64,000 nucleotides of DNA, taken from assembly GCF_021227995.1 (NCBI RefSeq), contig NZ_CP089301.1:2356001-2420000 (forward strand). The letters run 5' to 3'. A program made the translations under genes and the position numbers. The stretch comes from Novosphingobium kaempferiae. Its GTDB lineage: Bacteria; Pseudomonadota; Alphaproteobacteria; Sphingomonadales; Sphingomonadaceae. Of this stretch, positions 53,670 through 62,908 are shown piece by piece (position 1 is the first letter of the stretch; each line of letters starts with the position of its first letter). Below the pieces are notes generated by a model. That model was not told the origin of the DNA and did not search any database. It saw nothing but the letters and a program-made list of their open reading frames with translations.

Positions 53670-54367
53670 TGCGATACCTGCTTCCCGTGACGACGCTGGC
53701 GCTGGCGGGCCTCGCCCCGATGCCCGCCATGGCGGCCGACCGTTCGGACCGCACGGCGGAAGCGCAGGAGGAGAACTCCACGCGCACGCTGTACATGACG
53801 CTGATCCGGCAGGCCCGCAGCGACGGTCGCGCCCGCGCCGCGCTCGCCTATCTCGACGATTTCGACCGCAAGTACCCCTCGGACAGCGATGCGCGCGTGC
53901 TGCGGGTCAACTGCCTGCTCGACCTCGACCAGACCGAGGCCGCACGCACGGCGATGGAACGCATCCCGTCGAACGATCGCAGCGGACAGGCGCTGGCGGT
54001 GCGCGGGCATGTCCTCGCCGCCGAAGGGCAGTGGCCGCAGGCGGCGGTTCAGTACGCAGCGGCCCTGCAGGCGAGCCCCGCCGATGCCTTCATCACCAAT
54101 GCGCTGGGCTATGCCCGCCTGCGCTCGGGCCAGACCGCCGAGGCGGTCGAGACGCTGCGTGCCGCGCGCGATCTGGTGCCGGACGACATGGTGGTGCGCA
54201 ACAACCTGATCCTCGCGCTGACGCTCAACGGGCGGCTGGGCGAAGCGGACGCAATGATGTCCGGCATGACCGACGCCAAGGCCAAGGCGCAACTGCGCCA
54301 GCAGGTCGCGGGCGAGGTGGCGCGGATCGCGGCGGCAGGGGGCGGCAAGCCGTCCCTGGGCTCATGA
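53666..54367 (+). CDS. tadD: Tad TPR protein TadD
   Basis: 233 residues. The signal peptide is LLPVTTLALAGLAPMPAMAAD. TPR-like helices follow (AALAYLDDFDRKYPSDSDARVLRVNCLL, PQAAVQYAAALQASPADAFITNALGYARLRSGQTAEAVETLRAARDLVPDD). It lacks an obvious lipobox, unlike many TadD pilotins. It overlaps tadC and tadG by 4 bp each. Confidence 0.86.
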   Translation: MMRYLLPVTTLALAGLAPMPAMAADRSDRTAEAQEENSTRTLYMTLIRQARSDGRARAALAYLDDFDRKYPSDSDARVLRVNCLLDLDQTEAARTAMERIPSNDRSGQALAVRGHVLAAEGQWPQAAVQYAAALQASPADAFITNALGYARLRSGQTAEAVETLRAARDLVPDDMVVRNNLILALTLNGRLGEADAMMSGMTDAKAKAQLRQQVAGEVARIAAAGGGKPSLGS

Positions 54368-56169
54368 CCGCGCTGCGCTCCGCCTTTCGCCGCCTGCGCG
54401 AATTGCGGCGTGATGAAAGCGGCGCGATCGCGCCCGCCGTCGCCGTGCTGGGCGTGCCGCTGCTGCTCTCGGCAGGGCTCGCGCTCGATGTGGCGCTCTA
54501 CTACAGCGGCAACCGCGAACTGCGCATCGCGACCGAGGCGGCGGCACTGGCGGCGGCGATGGAGCCCGCCCGCGCGCAGGCCCGCGCGCAGGATTACCTG
54601 AACCGCAACGGCTATTCGGACCCGACGATCCTCAAGCGGGTCGAGGTCGGCTACTACTGTGCCAACATCAACCGGGATTCGGGATCGCGCTTCGTCGCGG
54701 CGGGATCGCCCGACACCGTGAACTGCCCCGGCAGTTCCACCGTCAATGCCGTGCGCCTGACCACGGGCGAGCCGAGCCGCCGCTTCCTGACCGGCGCGCT
54801 GGGCGACGCGAGCCCGATCCCCGACCTTGCCGCCACCGCCAGCGCCGCGCGCGTGGACGAGGCGGGCATCTCGGTCACGTCGGGCCTGCTGACCGTCACC
54901 AACACGCTGGTCAACGCGGTCAACGACCTGCTCGGCGCGCTCATCGGCATCAAGCTGCGGCTGACGACGGCGGACATCGAGGCGCTGATGGGCGGCAATG
55001 TCGATGCCGGCCTGTTCTTCGACGCGCTCGCCCGCCGCTCCGGCCAGACCGGGACTTACGGGCAACTGGTAGAGGGCACTTACGGACTTCAGGATCTCGT
55101 CCTTTCAGCCGCCGAAGCCGCGGGAGACGCGCGGACCGGCAACGCATTACGCACCTTCGGGTCGCAGGTCGGAAACGGCTACCGGGTGCCATTGAGCGGG
55201 CTGTTCGGGCTGGGCGTGTGGAAGAACATGCCGGTGGGCGAAGCGGACGTGAAGCCGTCGCTGCGGGCCGGGATGAATGCTTACCAGCTCGTCTCGTATG
55301 CGGTGCAGGCGGGGCCGGGCGTGATCGATGCGTCCGATCTGGTCAGCCTCGTCGTGCCCAACAGCACCGTCGCCATCCGGGCGGCGAGTTCCGGACTGAC
55401 CAACCGCCCCCGCTTCGCGTTCGGCCCGGTCGGCGAGACGCTTGTCGGCACTTCGATGCTGCGGTTGCAGGTCGACGTGAAGCTTATCAACCTCAACGTC
55501 CTCAACCTCGTGAACGGCGAGGCGAACGTGCCGCTGGTAGTCGACGTGGACGCCGCCGACGCGCGGGTGTCCGGCATCGACTGCACCGGCGAGACCGAGC
55601 AGAACAGCCGCACGCGCGTGAACGTGACCGCCAATTCCGGGCTGGTGAACGTCTATCTCGGCAGGCTGGTCAATCCCAACGCGATGACCAAGGCCCTGCC
55701 GCCGCTCAGCAACAGCGATTTCGAGTACGGCAAGATCCTCGATCTCAACGTGCTCAACATCCTCGGTGGCCTGAGCGTGGCGCAGGTGCAGGGCAAGGCG
55801 ATCGTCAAGCCGGTGCTGGGGCGGACAAGCGCGAATGTCATTTTCGGTCCCGGGGGTAACGGCACCATCGGCACGGTGGCTGTACCGGGTCAGGGCGTTG
55901 TCGTCGGCAACCGCTTCCAGGTCGGCGCGACTTTGCAAGGCGTTACCAACAATCTGCAATTGCAGACCTGCCTCGTCTCGCTCGTCTGCGTCGGCAGCGA
56001 CACGCAGGCCGTGTCCGCTGTGCTGGGCGTGGTGAATGCGGTGGGCGGCGTGCTGGGTTCCACCACCGATCCCCTGCTCGACAACGTTCTCGCCGCGCTG
56101 GGCGTGCAGCTTGGCCATGCGACGGTGTGGACCAACGGCGTGCGCTGCGGGGTGCCGGTGCTGATCTAG
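54364..56169 (+). CDS. tadG: TadG-like pilus protein
   Basis: 601 residues. The N-terminal DESGAIAPAVAVLGVPLLLSAGLALDVALYYSGNRELRIATEAAALAAA is the TadG-type pseudopilin-like helix. The long C-terminal part is beta-rich, with runs of Asn, Val and Leu and several Cys (YYCANI, DTVNCPG, GIDCTGE, LQTCLVSLVCVGS, GVRCGV). It contains no evident vWA domain. TadG proteins are minor pilus or adhesin components processed by CpaA. Confidence 0.88.
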   Translation: MTALRSAFRRLRELRRDESGAIAPAVAVLGVPLLLSAGLALDVALYYSGNRELRIATEAAALAAAMEPARAQARAQDYLNRNGYSDPTILKRVEVGYYCANINRDSGSRFVAAGSPDTVNCPGSSTVNAVRLTTGEPSRRFLTGALGDASPIPDLAATASAARVDEAGISVTSGLLTVTNTLVNAVNDLLGALIGIKLRLTTADIEALMGGNVDAGLFFDALARRSGQTGTYGQLVEGTYGLQDLVLSAAEAAGDARTGNALRTFGSQVGNGYRVPLSGLFGLGVWKNMPVGEADVKPSLRAGMNAYQLVSYAVQAGPGVIDASDLVSLVVPNSTVAIRAASSGLTNRPRFAFGPVGETLVGTSMLRLQVDVKLINLNVLNLVNGEANVPLVVDVDAADARVSGIDCTGETEQNSRTRVNVTANSGLVNVYLGRLVNPNAMTKALPPLSNSDFEYGKILDLNVLNILGGLSVAQVQGKAIVKPVLGRTSANVIFGPGGNGTIGTVAVPGQGVVVGNRFQVGATLQGVTNNLQLQTCLVSLVCVGSDTQAVSAVLGVVNAVGGVLGSTTDPLLDNVLAALGVQLGHATVWTNGVRCGVPVLI

Positions 56170-56195
56170 GGTTTCGTTCATGGCGCGGCGGGACG

Positions 56196-56236
56196 CCCCT
56201 CCTGTCCCGGACGCGCCTCTTGCGACCACGGAGGGG
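56196..56236 (+). promoter_or_regulatory. Inverted repeat between tadG and flp
   Basis: CCCCTCC and GGAGGGG are 7-bp complements 27 nt apart, the second ending just before the flp ribosome site GGGGAG. In a transcript from tadG it could attenuate or process the mRNA and allow separate control of the abundant pilin. Confidence 0.4.
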
Positions 56237-56252
56237 TATGGGGAGTATTTTT

Positions 56253-56465
56253 ATGATGAATTCGATCCACAATTTGATGACCCGCCTGCGTGGCGATGAG
56301 CGCGGCCTTACGGCAGTCGAATACGCAGTTCTCGGCGGTATCGTCGTGGCTGCGCTGCTCGCAGTAGGAACCGCTTTCCAGAGCGATCTCTCGACCGCCT
56401 TCTCCAACCTCTTCAGTGGTGGCAGCGGCGGTGCAGGTGGCGCTGGCGGCGCCGGCGGCGTCTAA
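56253..56465 (+). CDS. flp: Flp-family type IVb major pilin
   Basis: 70 residues. The prepilin site is DERG|LTAVEYAVLGG, with cleavage after Gly18, Glu at +5 and Tyr at +6, the Flp signature, followed by a hydrophobic helix. The mature ~52-residue protein has an unusual Gly/Ala/Ser tail (GGSGGAGGAGGAGGV). The ribosome site GGGGAG is 7 bp from the ATG. It is placed late in the operon, after tadG, not first as is common. Confidence 0.94.
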   Translation: MMNSIHNLMTRLRGDERGLTAVEYAVLGGIVVAALLAVGTAFQSDLSTAFSNLFSGGSGGAGGAGGAGGV

Positions 56466-56479
56466 AAGAGGAGGACATC

Positions 56480-56920
56480 ATGCGCATGACGGCAAGGACA
56501 GCGGTCCGCATGCTGAAATGCGATAGGGGGATTGCGGCGCTGGAGTTCGCCCTGCTGGCTCCGGCGCTGCTCACCCTCGTCTTCTCGGTCATCGTCTATT
56601 CGATCTACTTCACGGCCCTCATCGGCGTGAGACAGGCCGCTGCGGAGGGCGCCCGGGCGGCGGTCGCGGGTCTTTCGACCGGCGAGCGCGTGGCCCTTGC
56701 CACCAGCCGGGCGCAGGCGGTGATCGACAACTACGGATCCCTGCTCGGTGGCAAGACGCCGCCGCAGATTACCGCTGCGGCAGGGACCACCAGGGGAACG
56801 TTTCGCGTCGAGGTGCGCTACGACATGAGCGGCAGCCCGATCATGCGCTACGGCGCCTTCGTGCCGCTGCCGGACAGCACCCTCGAAGCCAGCGTTACCG
56901 TGACCAACGGGGGATATTGA
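56480..56920 (+). CDS. tadE: TadE-like pseudopilin
   Basis: 146 residues. The prepilin-like site is DRG|IAALEFALLAPALLTLVFSVIVYSIYF (Glu +5, Phe +6). The periplasmic part is basic then beta-rich, ending DSTLEASVTVTNGGY. It is a minor pilin processed by CpaA, 14 bp after flp, and its stop is adjacent to the next start. Confidence 0.92.
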   Translation: MRMTARTAVRMLKCDRGIAALEFALLAPALLTLVFSVIVYSIYFTALIGVRQAAAEGARAAVAGLSTGERVALATSRAQAVIDNYGSLLGGKTPPQITAAAGTTRGTFRVEVRYDMSGSPIMRYGAFVPLPDSTLEASVTVTNGGY

Positions 56921-56922
56921 CG

Positions 56923-57384
56923 ATGGAGGCCGCAGGATACTTCTATCTTGCTCTTCTTATACTTGTGCTGGTTCCCGTGGTGATCCTGCCTTGGGAAGGG
57001 CAGACCACGCCCGACTGGCTTTATGTCGTGCTTGCGGGTTGCGGCCTCGTCGGAGCGGCGGCATTAGAAGGAACACCCGGATTCTACCGGGCATGCGCCG
57101 CAGGGGTGGGGTGCATTGCCGTCGCGAGCCTTGCCGTGACCGTGCTTCGGGCGCGGACCCGCGCAAGGATCCTGACGGGGGGTCAGATCAAGCTGCTTGG
57201 GGCGGGGGCCACTTGGCTGGGAATAAGCGGAACATTCGCGATGGTGGCGGTGGCCGTACTGGCGCTGGTGCTGATAGCTGCCTTCCAACGGGCGGGCGCA
57301 GTGCGGCGTCGTCCGGACGCATCGGCGATCCTCGCGGTGGCAATCCTCTCGGTCGCGTTGCAGCAATATTTACCCGGAATGTGA
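56923..57384 (+). CDS. CpaA-like A24 peptidase paralogue lacking both catalytic aspartates
   Basis: 153 residues, five hydrophobic segments, ATG at 56923. The layout follows the short prepilin peptidase CpaA: a first loop PWEGQTTPDWLYVV where CpaA has DITRRRIPNGL, and a second loop LTGGQIKLLGAGATWLGI where CpaA has IGGGDVKLALALLLWI. The residues aligned to the two catalytic Asp are Pro23 and Gln88. It therefore looks like a pseudo-peptidase kept in the Tad operon directly after tadE. It may guide pseudopilins or modulate CpaA. The alignment was done by eye. Confidence 0.7.
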   Translation: MEAAGYFYLALLILVLVPVVILPWEGQTTPDWLYVVLAGCGLVGAAALEGTPGFYRACAAGVGCIAVASLAVTVLRARTRARILTGGQIKLLGAGATWLGISGTFAMVAVAVLALVLIAAFQRAGAVRRRPDASAILAVAILSVALQQYLPGM

Positions 57385-57420
57385 TAAGGGCATCCGCAAA
57401 TACAGTGATGGGAAGATGCG

Positions 57421-58467
57421 ATGCCTAAGAGCTGGCGGACACGCCTGGGGTCTCTTCTTGGCCCACAGAGCGATGATGCTGAGGAAATCGACGCGGAACA
57501 CGCAAGGGAGCGAGTACCGATGGCCGAAATACCAAAGGCGATAGAGGCAGGAGTGTTCCGGCAGGTGGAGCCGGTGCTCGTCGTCGACGACGACACGGAC
57601 TGGGGCATGGAGTGCGCCTTCGCGCTGCGGCAGATGGGCTACGAGCCATTCGTCGCATCGAGCGCGGAAGAAGCGTTGTCGGTGTTCCGGTCGAACGAGA
57701 TTTCCATCGCCATCGTCGACTACAACCTGCCGGGGCTCGACGGGATCACGCTCATCGGCGAGATGGCCCAGCATGCCGACCGGCAGGGGCGCCAGCTGCG
57801 CTTCATCATGGCGACCGGGCATGCGACCAAGGATGTCGCCATCGACGCCATGCGCGCCTCTGCGGTCGACTTCCTCGAAAAGCCGATCAGCCAGGGCGAC
57901 CTGCGCCGTGCCCTCCAGCGCATCCAGGGGCTGCCCGAGGCTACCGGTGCGCGCAATGCGCTGCTGGAGCGGATGTCGACGCTCAGCACCGAACTGCAAC
58001 GCCTCTCGCACCTGATGGACGAGCCCGGCCGCGCGCCGCCGGAAGCGGCTGCGGCAATGGTCGCTCCGGCTCCTGCGATTGTTCCCGCAGCGATGCCGCA
58101 GCTTGCCGACGCCGATCCTGTCGGCCCGGCGCAACTGACGGGCTTCATCCGCGACCTGCTGCGCAAGGAGATGAAGCGCCGGGAGATCGGCGGCGGCGAA
58201 CTGTTCGGCGATCCGACATGGGCCATGCTGCTCGACCTGCTGCTGGCCAAGATCGAACACCGCCGCGTCTCCGTTTCGAGCGCCTGCATCGCCTCCGGCG
58301 CACCGATGAGCACCGCGCTGCGGCTGGTGCGCAGGCTCGTCGACGAGGGTGTGCTGTGCCGCCTGCCCGACGAGCAGGACCGGCGACGCCACTTCCTGGC
58401 GATCAACCCGAAGTTCGAACAGCCGCTGGTCGATTACCTATCGGACCAGTTGCGCCAGCAGCGCTGA
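57421..58467 (+). CDS. Response regulator with winged-helix-like output, end of Tad operon
   Basis: 348 residues. An N-terminal extension of ~50 residues is followed by a receiver (EPVLVVDDDTDWG, phosphoacceptor Asp in SIAIVDYNLPGLDG at ~100, Lys in DFLEKPIS), a helical and Ala/Pro-rich linker, and a C-terminal domain with VSVSSACIASGAPMSTALRLVRRLVDEGVLCRLPDEQDRRRHFLAINP, a MarR-like winged-helix pattern. It lies 36 bp after the CpaA-like gene and is the most likely output for the kinases at 44.5-46.6 kb. Confidence 0.86.
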   Translation: MPKSWRTRLGSLLGPQSDDAEEIDAEHARERVPMAEIPKAIEAGVFRQVEPVLVVDDDTDWGMECAFALRQMGYEPFVASSAEEALSVFRSNEISIAIVDYNLPGLDGITLIGEMAQHADRQGRQLRFIMATGHATKDVAIDAMRASAVDFLEKPISQGDLRRALQRIQGLPEATGARNALLERMSTLSTELQRLSHLMDEPGRAPPEAAAAMVAPAPAIVPAAMPQLADADPVGPAQLTGFIRDLLRKEMKRREIGGGELFGDPTWAMLLDLLLAKIEHRRVSVSSACIASGAPMSTALRLVRRLVDEGVLCRLPDEQDRRRHFLAINPKFEQPLVDYLSDQLRQQR

Positions 58468-58475
58468 CAGTGCGG

Positions 58476-58501
58476 CCCGGATATCGAAGGCGGTATCCGG
58501 G
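58476..58501 (+). terminator. Hairpin at the end of the Tad cluster
   Basis: CCCGGATA and TATCCGGG, 8-bp perfect stem with a 10-nt loop, 8 bp after the regulator stop. A TTTTTT run follows ~25 bp later. Confidence 0.5.
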
Positions 58502-58569
58502 TTCCTGCCGAGCCTGAGGATTGACCTTTTTTAACCGCCGTGACGAACGTGCCTGTGACACCTTGAGCC

Positions 58570-61452
58570 GTGTTTGCAGATGCGGGTGCGAGTTTGGTTG
58601 CCGTCAGTTCAGAACCGGTTCCCCGGTCATTCCTGTTCGGACCCTTTGTCCTCATGCCGGAGCGACAACTCCTCCTGAGGAACGGCAAGCCCGTGCGCGT
58701 CGGCGGCCGCGCGCTCGATATCCTGACCGCCCTCGTCGAACGTCCCGGAGAGCTGGTTAGCAAGCGCGACCTGATGTCGCGCGCCTGGCCGGACATCGTG
58801 GTCGAGGAAGGCAACCTCAAGGTCAATATCGCCAGCCTGCGGCGGCAGCTCGAAGGGCCGGGGGAAGAGCGCTTCATCGCGACCATCATCGGCCGGGGCT
58901 ATCGCTTCGTCAGTCCGGTGCAGAGCACGGAAGCATCGCTGCCGGCTGTCCATGATGCGGTGGCCGTCACCCGCGATCACAATCTGCCGCTGGCCGCGAC
59001 GCGGGTGGTGGGGCGCTCGGAGATCATCGCCGACATAGCGGCGGAACTCGAGGATCACCGGCTCGTCACCGTGGTTGGGCCCGGCGGGATCGGCAAGACC
59101 ACTGTCGCATGCGCCGTGGCCGAGCAGGTGTTGCCGCGCTTCGAGCATGGCGTATGGCTGGTCGATCTGTCGCCGCTGAAGGAAGCCGGGCGGGTGTCTG
59201 CCGCCATCGCAGCGGCGGTCGGGATGACTGCGCATTCCGCCAACATGGAGGCGGCGCTTCTCGAATACCTGCGCGGTCGCGAGATGCTGCTGATGCTGGA
59301 CAGCTGCGAGCATCTGATCGATGCGGTGGCGGCGAACGTCGGCCGCATCCTGGCGTCTGCGCCGGGTGTGCGCGTGCTGTCCACAAGCCGCGAGCCGCTG
59401 GGCCTTGGCAGGGAACGCGTGCGCAGACTTCCCGGCCTAGATGCGCCGGACGCTGATGCCATGCTGACCGCGCGGGACGCCATGACCTACCCCGCCGTGG
59501 AGCTCTTCGTCGAGCGCGCGATGGACCGGCTGGAGACCTTCCGGCTGACCGATGCCGATGCGCCGGTGGTGGCAGACATCTGCCGCCGTCTCGACGGCCT
59601 TGCGCTGGCCATCGAACTCGCGGCCACCCGGGTGGACGCATTCGGCCTTGCCGAACTGCGCGAACTGCTGGGCGACCGCTTCCGGGTGCTTACGAGCAGG
59701 CGTTACGGCCCCGACCGGCACCAGACGCTCACGGCGACGATCGACTGGAGCTACGATCTCCTTTCCCCCGGCGAACATGCCCTTCTACGGCGGCTGTCGG
59801 TTTTCGCCGGCCCCTTCACGCTGGCATCGGCGGTTGCGGTAGCGGCCGATGCCACCATTACGCCGGGGCAGATCGCTCAGGACATGGCGAACCTCGTCGC
59901 CAAGTCGCTGGTGGCTGCCGAAGCCAGTGACTTCGAGGTCGAGTACCGCCTGTTCGACACCACTCGCAGCTATGCGCAGGAGCGACTGGCGGAATGCGGA
60001 GAACTGGCCCGGCTTCGGCGACGCCATGCAGAGCATGTCGCCACGCTTGTCGCACAGGCCAACCTCGAACTCGTGCAACTCGGGGAAAGGGCCTGGATCG
60101 CCAGCCATCGTCGCAAGATCGATGACCTGCGGGTCGCGCTGGCGTGGGCGTTCGGCGCGGACGGTGACGCTGCGCTGGCGATCACCCTGACGGTCGCGGC
60201 GATACCGTTCTGGGAGCGCCTTTCCCTGCTCGACGAATGCCGCCACGCGGCCGAACAGGCTCTCGCTGCGCGTTTTGACGAAAGCCGGAGCGAGCGGGAC
60301 GAACTGATCCTGTGTCTCGCCCACGGAGCCGCACTGCTGTATACCTGCGGGCCGCTGCCGCAGGCGAAGGCGATGTTCAGCCGCGCGCTCGATCTTGCGG
60401 AGAAGCTTGGCGATCTCGACCTGCGGGTGGAGAGCCTGCGCAAGCTGTCGGAGCATCACCTCTGGACCGGGGACGCGCGTTCCTCCCTCGCGGTGACGGA
60501 ACTGTTGCGCGCGACCGCCGCGTTCCGGGAAGACGCCGCCGGGATGGTCAATGCGGATGCCCATGCGGGTATCGCACTCTACTACCTAGGCGATCTGGCA
60601 TCCGCGCGCGAACGGCTTGAGAGCTTCCTGCAGTCTGCCCCCGCGACGCAGCAGGGCGTGGCCGGAGGCGCCGCCCGGTTCGAATTCGACCTGCGGCTGG
60701 AGGCGCGCGGCGCGCTGGCGATGGTGCTGTGGCTTTCGGGCTTCGTGGAACAGGCGAAGGTCGAGGCGCGCAGGCAGCGGGAGGAGGCGGAGGCATGCAA
60801 TTACGCGCTGCCGCTCTGCGCCTCGATCGTGCTCGTATCCCTGCCGATCCAGGTCTTCACCGGCGAATTCGCCGCGGCCGAGCGCGATCTGGATTTCGTG
60901 GAGGCCTACGCGGCGACGCATGGACTGCCGCTGTGGCGGGCGATGGCGGCGTGCATGCGGGTGAAATGGCGGCTCGATTCCGGGCAACCGGTGGACTTGC
61001 AGGACTACCGCGCCGATCTGGCGAAGATCCGCGACGGCGAGCTGGGCACGCGCTATCCGCCGTTCCTGGCGAACTATGGCGAAGTCCTGCTGAATGGCGG
61101 CGACCCGGAGGGGGCGCTGTCCTGCGTCGACCGGGCGATCTCGCTCTATTCCGGCAGCGGCCAGCTATGGGGCATTCCCGAGATGCTGCGGATGAAGGGC
61201 GGCTACATCCGCCGCAGCGGCGTGCGGGGGATCGAGGACGCCGCCGCGCGGTGCTATCGCGAGGCCATCGACATCGCGCGCCATCAGGGCGCCCTGACCT
61301 GGGAACTGCGCGCGGCGACCGACTTCGTCGAACTGGAGCGCGGCCGGGGCGGGAGCAGTGAAGCCGAGGCGGCGCTGGCGACGGCCTACGCCCGCTTCAC
61401 CGAAGGCTTCGACACGCTCGACCTGCGTCGCGCGCGGGCCCTGCTCGGCTGA
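58570..61452 (+). CDS. Winged-helix/STAND ATPase transcriptional regulator with TPR-like C-terminus
   Basis: 960 residues from a GTG at 58570. An OmpR-type DNA-binding domain is at ~20-115 (VRVGGRALDILTALVERPGELVSKRDLMSRAWPDIVVEEGNLKVNI...GRGYRFV). Then comes an NB-ARC-like STAND ATPase with Walker A VVGPGGIGKTTVA (~166-178), Walker B MLLMLDSCEHL and sensor LSTSREPLG. After ~residue 480, helical TPR-type repeats run to the C-terminus. Such proteins sense a ligand or partner through the repeats and switch by nucleotide exchange. It lies 76 bp upstream of the MFS gene on the same strand and is its plausible regulator. Confidence 0.9.
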   Translation: MFADAGASLVAVSSEPVPRSFLFGPFVLMPERQLLLRNGKPVRVGGRALDILTALVERPGELVSKRDLMSRAWPDIVVEEGNLKVNIASLRRQLEGPGEERFIATIIGRGYRFVSPVQSTEASLPAVHDAVAVTRDHNLPLAATRVVGRSEIIADIAAELEDHRLVTVVGPGGIGKTTVACAVAEQVLPRFEHGVWLVDLSPLKEAGRVSAAIAAAVGMTAHSANMEAALLEYLRGREMLLMLDSCEHLIDAVAANVGRILASAPGVRVLSTSREPLGLGRERVRRLPGLDAPDADAMLTARDAMTYPAVELFVERAMDRLETFRLTDADAPVVADICRRLDGLALAIELAATRVDAFGLAELRELLGDRFRVLTSRRYGPDRHQTLTATIDWSYDLLSPGEHALLRRLSVFAGPFTLASAVAVAADATITPGQIAQDMANLVAKSLVAAEASDFEVEYRLFDTTRSYAQERLAECGELARLRRRHAEHVATLVAQANLELVQLGERAWIASHRRKIDDLRVALAWAFGADGDAALAITLTVAAIPFWERLSLLDECRHAAEQALAARFDESRSERDELILCLAHGAALLYTCGPLPQAKAMFSRALDLAEKLGDLDLRVESLRKLSEHHLWTGDARSSLAVTELLRATAAFREDAAGMVNADAHAGIALYYLGDLASARERLESFLQSAPATQQGVAGGAARFEFDLRLEARGALAMVLWLSGFVEQAKVEARRQREEAEACNYALPLCASIVLVSLPIQVFTGEFAAAERDLDFVEAYAATHGLPLWRAMAACMRVKWRLDSGQPVDLQDYRADLAKIRDGELGTRYPPFLANYGEVLLNGGDPEGALSCVDRAISLYSGSGQLWGIPEMLRMKGGYIRRSGVRGIEDAAARCYREAIDIARHQGALTWELRAATDFVELERGRGGSSEAEAALATAYARFTEGFDTLDLRRARALLG

Positions 61453-61528
61453 CGGAGCGCGATTTACACGCATTAGGCGGTCGCCCGAGGCCGCCGTGAT
61501 AGCCTGCGCGCTCGCAAGGAGCCATGCG

Positions 61529-62827
61529 ATGAACAAGCTTGAGGGCATTCCCGATGGTGCTGGCGGCAGCGTCCACGCCGATCTGCGGGGCATAAGCCCG
61601 CATGAGAAGGCGTACAAGGCGCAGGCGGAGGCGGTGCCGATCCACTGCACCGACGCGAAAGGGCGGCGCAACTGCAACCTGACGCTGATGTCGCTGGCGC
61701 TCGGCAGCTTCTGCATCGGCACGTCCGAGTTCGCGAGCATGGGGATCATCCAGCTGTTCTCGGCGGACCTCGGCATCTCCATCCCGGAGGCGACCAACGC
61801 GGTCACTGCCTATGCCTTTGGCGTCATCATCGGCGCGCCGCTGGTGACGCTGGCCGCCGCGCGGCTCAATCGTCGAGCGCTGCTGCTGGGACTGATGGCG
61901 CTGTTCGTGGTCGGCAACCTGCTGTCGGCACTGGCCGGAAGCCTGCACCTGCTGATGGCGGCGCGCTTCGTCAGCGGATTGCCGCAGGGCGCCTATTTCG
62001 GCGCGGGCGCGGTGGTGGCCTCGTACATCGTGGGGCCGGGACAGTCGGGCAAGGCCTTCGCCATCGTCATGATGGGGCTGACCATCGCGACGATCTTCGG
62101 CTCCCCGCTCGCCACGTTCCTCGGCCAGATGCTCGGCTGGCGGGACACATACGTCGCGGTGGCGGTACTGGCGGCGGTGGCGTTCGGCGCACTGTTCCTG
62201 TGGGTGCCGCGCACCGGGGAACTGGCGGGCAGCCCGGTGCTCCGGGAACTCAGCGCGCTGCGCAAGCCTGCGGTCTGGGGCGTGATGCTGGTCGCGGCGA
62301 TCGGGGTGGGCAGCATCTTCGCGGTCTACACCTTCATCGGGCCGATCGTGACCGACGTGGCCATGCGCGCGCCGACGCTGATCCCGGTGGCGCTCGGCCT
62401 GTTCGGGCTGGGCATGACCGTGGGCAACCTCGTCGGCGGGCGGCTGGCCGATGCCTACCCGGCGCGGGGCATCGTCGCGGGCTTCGGCTGCGCGCTCGTC
62501 GTTCTGGCCGTGCTGGCGAGCGCGGGGGCGAATACCCCGATCATGCTCTGCACGATGTTCGGCGTCGGGGCGACGATGATGACGGCGATCCCGACGATCC
62601 AGGTCCGCCTGACCCGCTTCGCACCCGAAGCGCCCTCGCTGATGGGCGCGATGAACCTTGCCGCGCTCAACGTGGCGAACGCCATCGGCGCATGGGCGGG
62701 CGGGATGACCATCGCTGCCGGGTGGGGGCTGCTCTCGGCGGTATGGGCGGGCTTCGGCCTGACGCTGCTGGGGCTGGCGATCTTCGCCGTGACGCTGACC
62801 GGATCGGCCGCGCTCAGACCGCGATGA
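61529..62827 (+). CDS. MFS transporter, DHA1-type exporter (AraJ/YdhP-like)
   Basis: 432 residues from the ATG at 61529 with AAGGAG upstream. A polar N-terminal extension of ~50 residues precedes twelve membrane segments. Motifs include LALGSFCIGTSEFASMGIIQLFSADLGIS (TM1, typical of the arabinose-efflux-like DHA1 group), TAYAFGVIIGAPLVTLAAARLNRRALLLGLM (motif A loop) and GFVSG-like MAARFVSGLPQGAYFGAGAVVA. It probably exports sugars or drugs. The extra-long N-terminus is unusual for the group. Confidence 0.9.
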   Translation: MNKLEGIPDGAGGSVHADLRGISPHEKAYKAQAEAVPIHCTDAKGRRNCNLTLMSLALGSFCIGTSEFASMGIIQLFSADLGISIPEATNAVTAYAFGVIIGAPLVTLAAARLNRRALLLGLMALFVVGNLLSALAGSLHLLMAARFVSGLPQGAYFGAGAVVASYIVGPGQSGKAFAIVMMGLTIATIFGSPLATFLGQMLGWRDTYVAVAVLAAVAFGALFLWVPRTGELAGSPVLRELSALRKPAVWGVMLVAAIGVGSIFAVYTFIGPIVTDVAMRAPTLIPVALGLFGLGMTVGNLVGGRLADAYPARGIVAGFGCALVVLAVLASAGANTPIMLCTMFGVGATMMTAIPTIQVRLTRFAPEAPSLMGAMNLAALNVANAIGAWAGGMTIAAGWGLLSAVWAGFGLTLLGLAIFAVTLTGSAALRPR

Positions 62828-62908
62828 CCACTGCGCACAGGCTTATGGCCACATGTGACCACTAAGCGCGTCTGCCGTTGGTGACGGCACTGCACCTCCC
62901 GGCAAACG

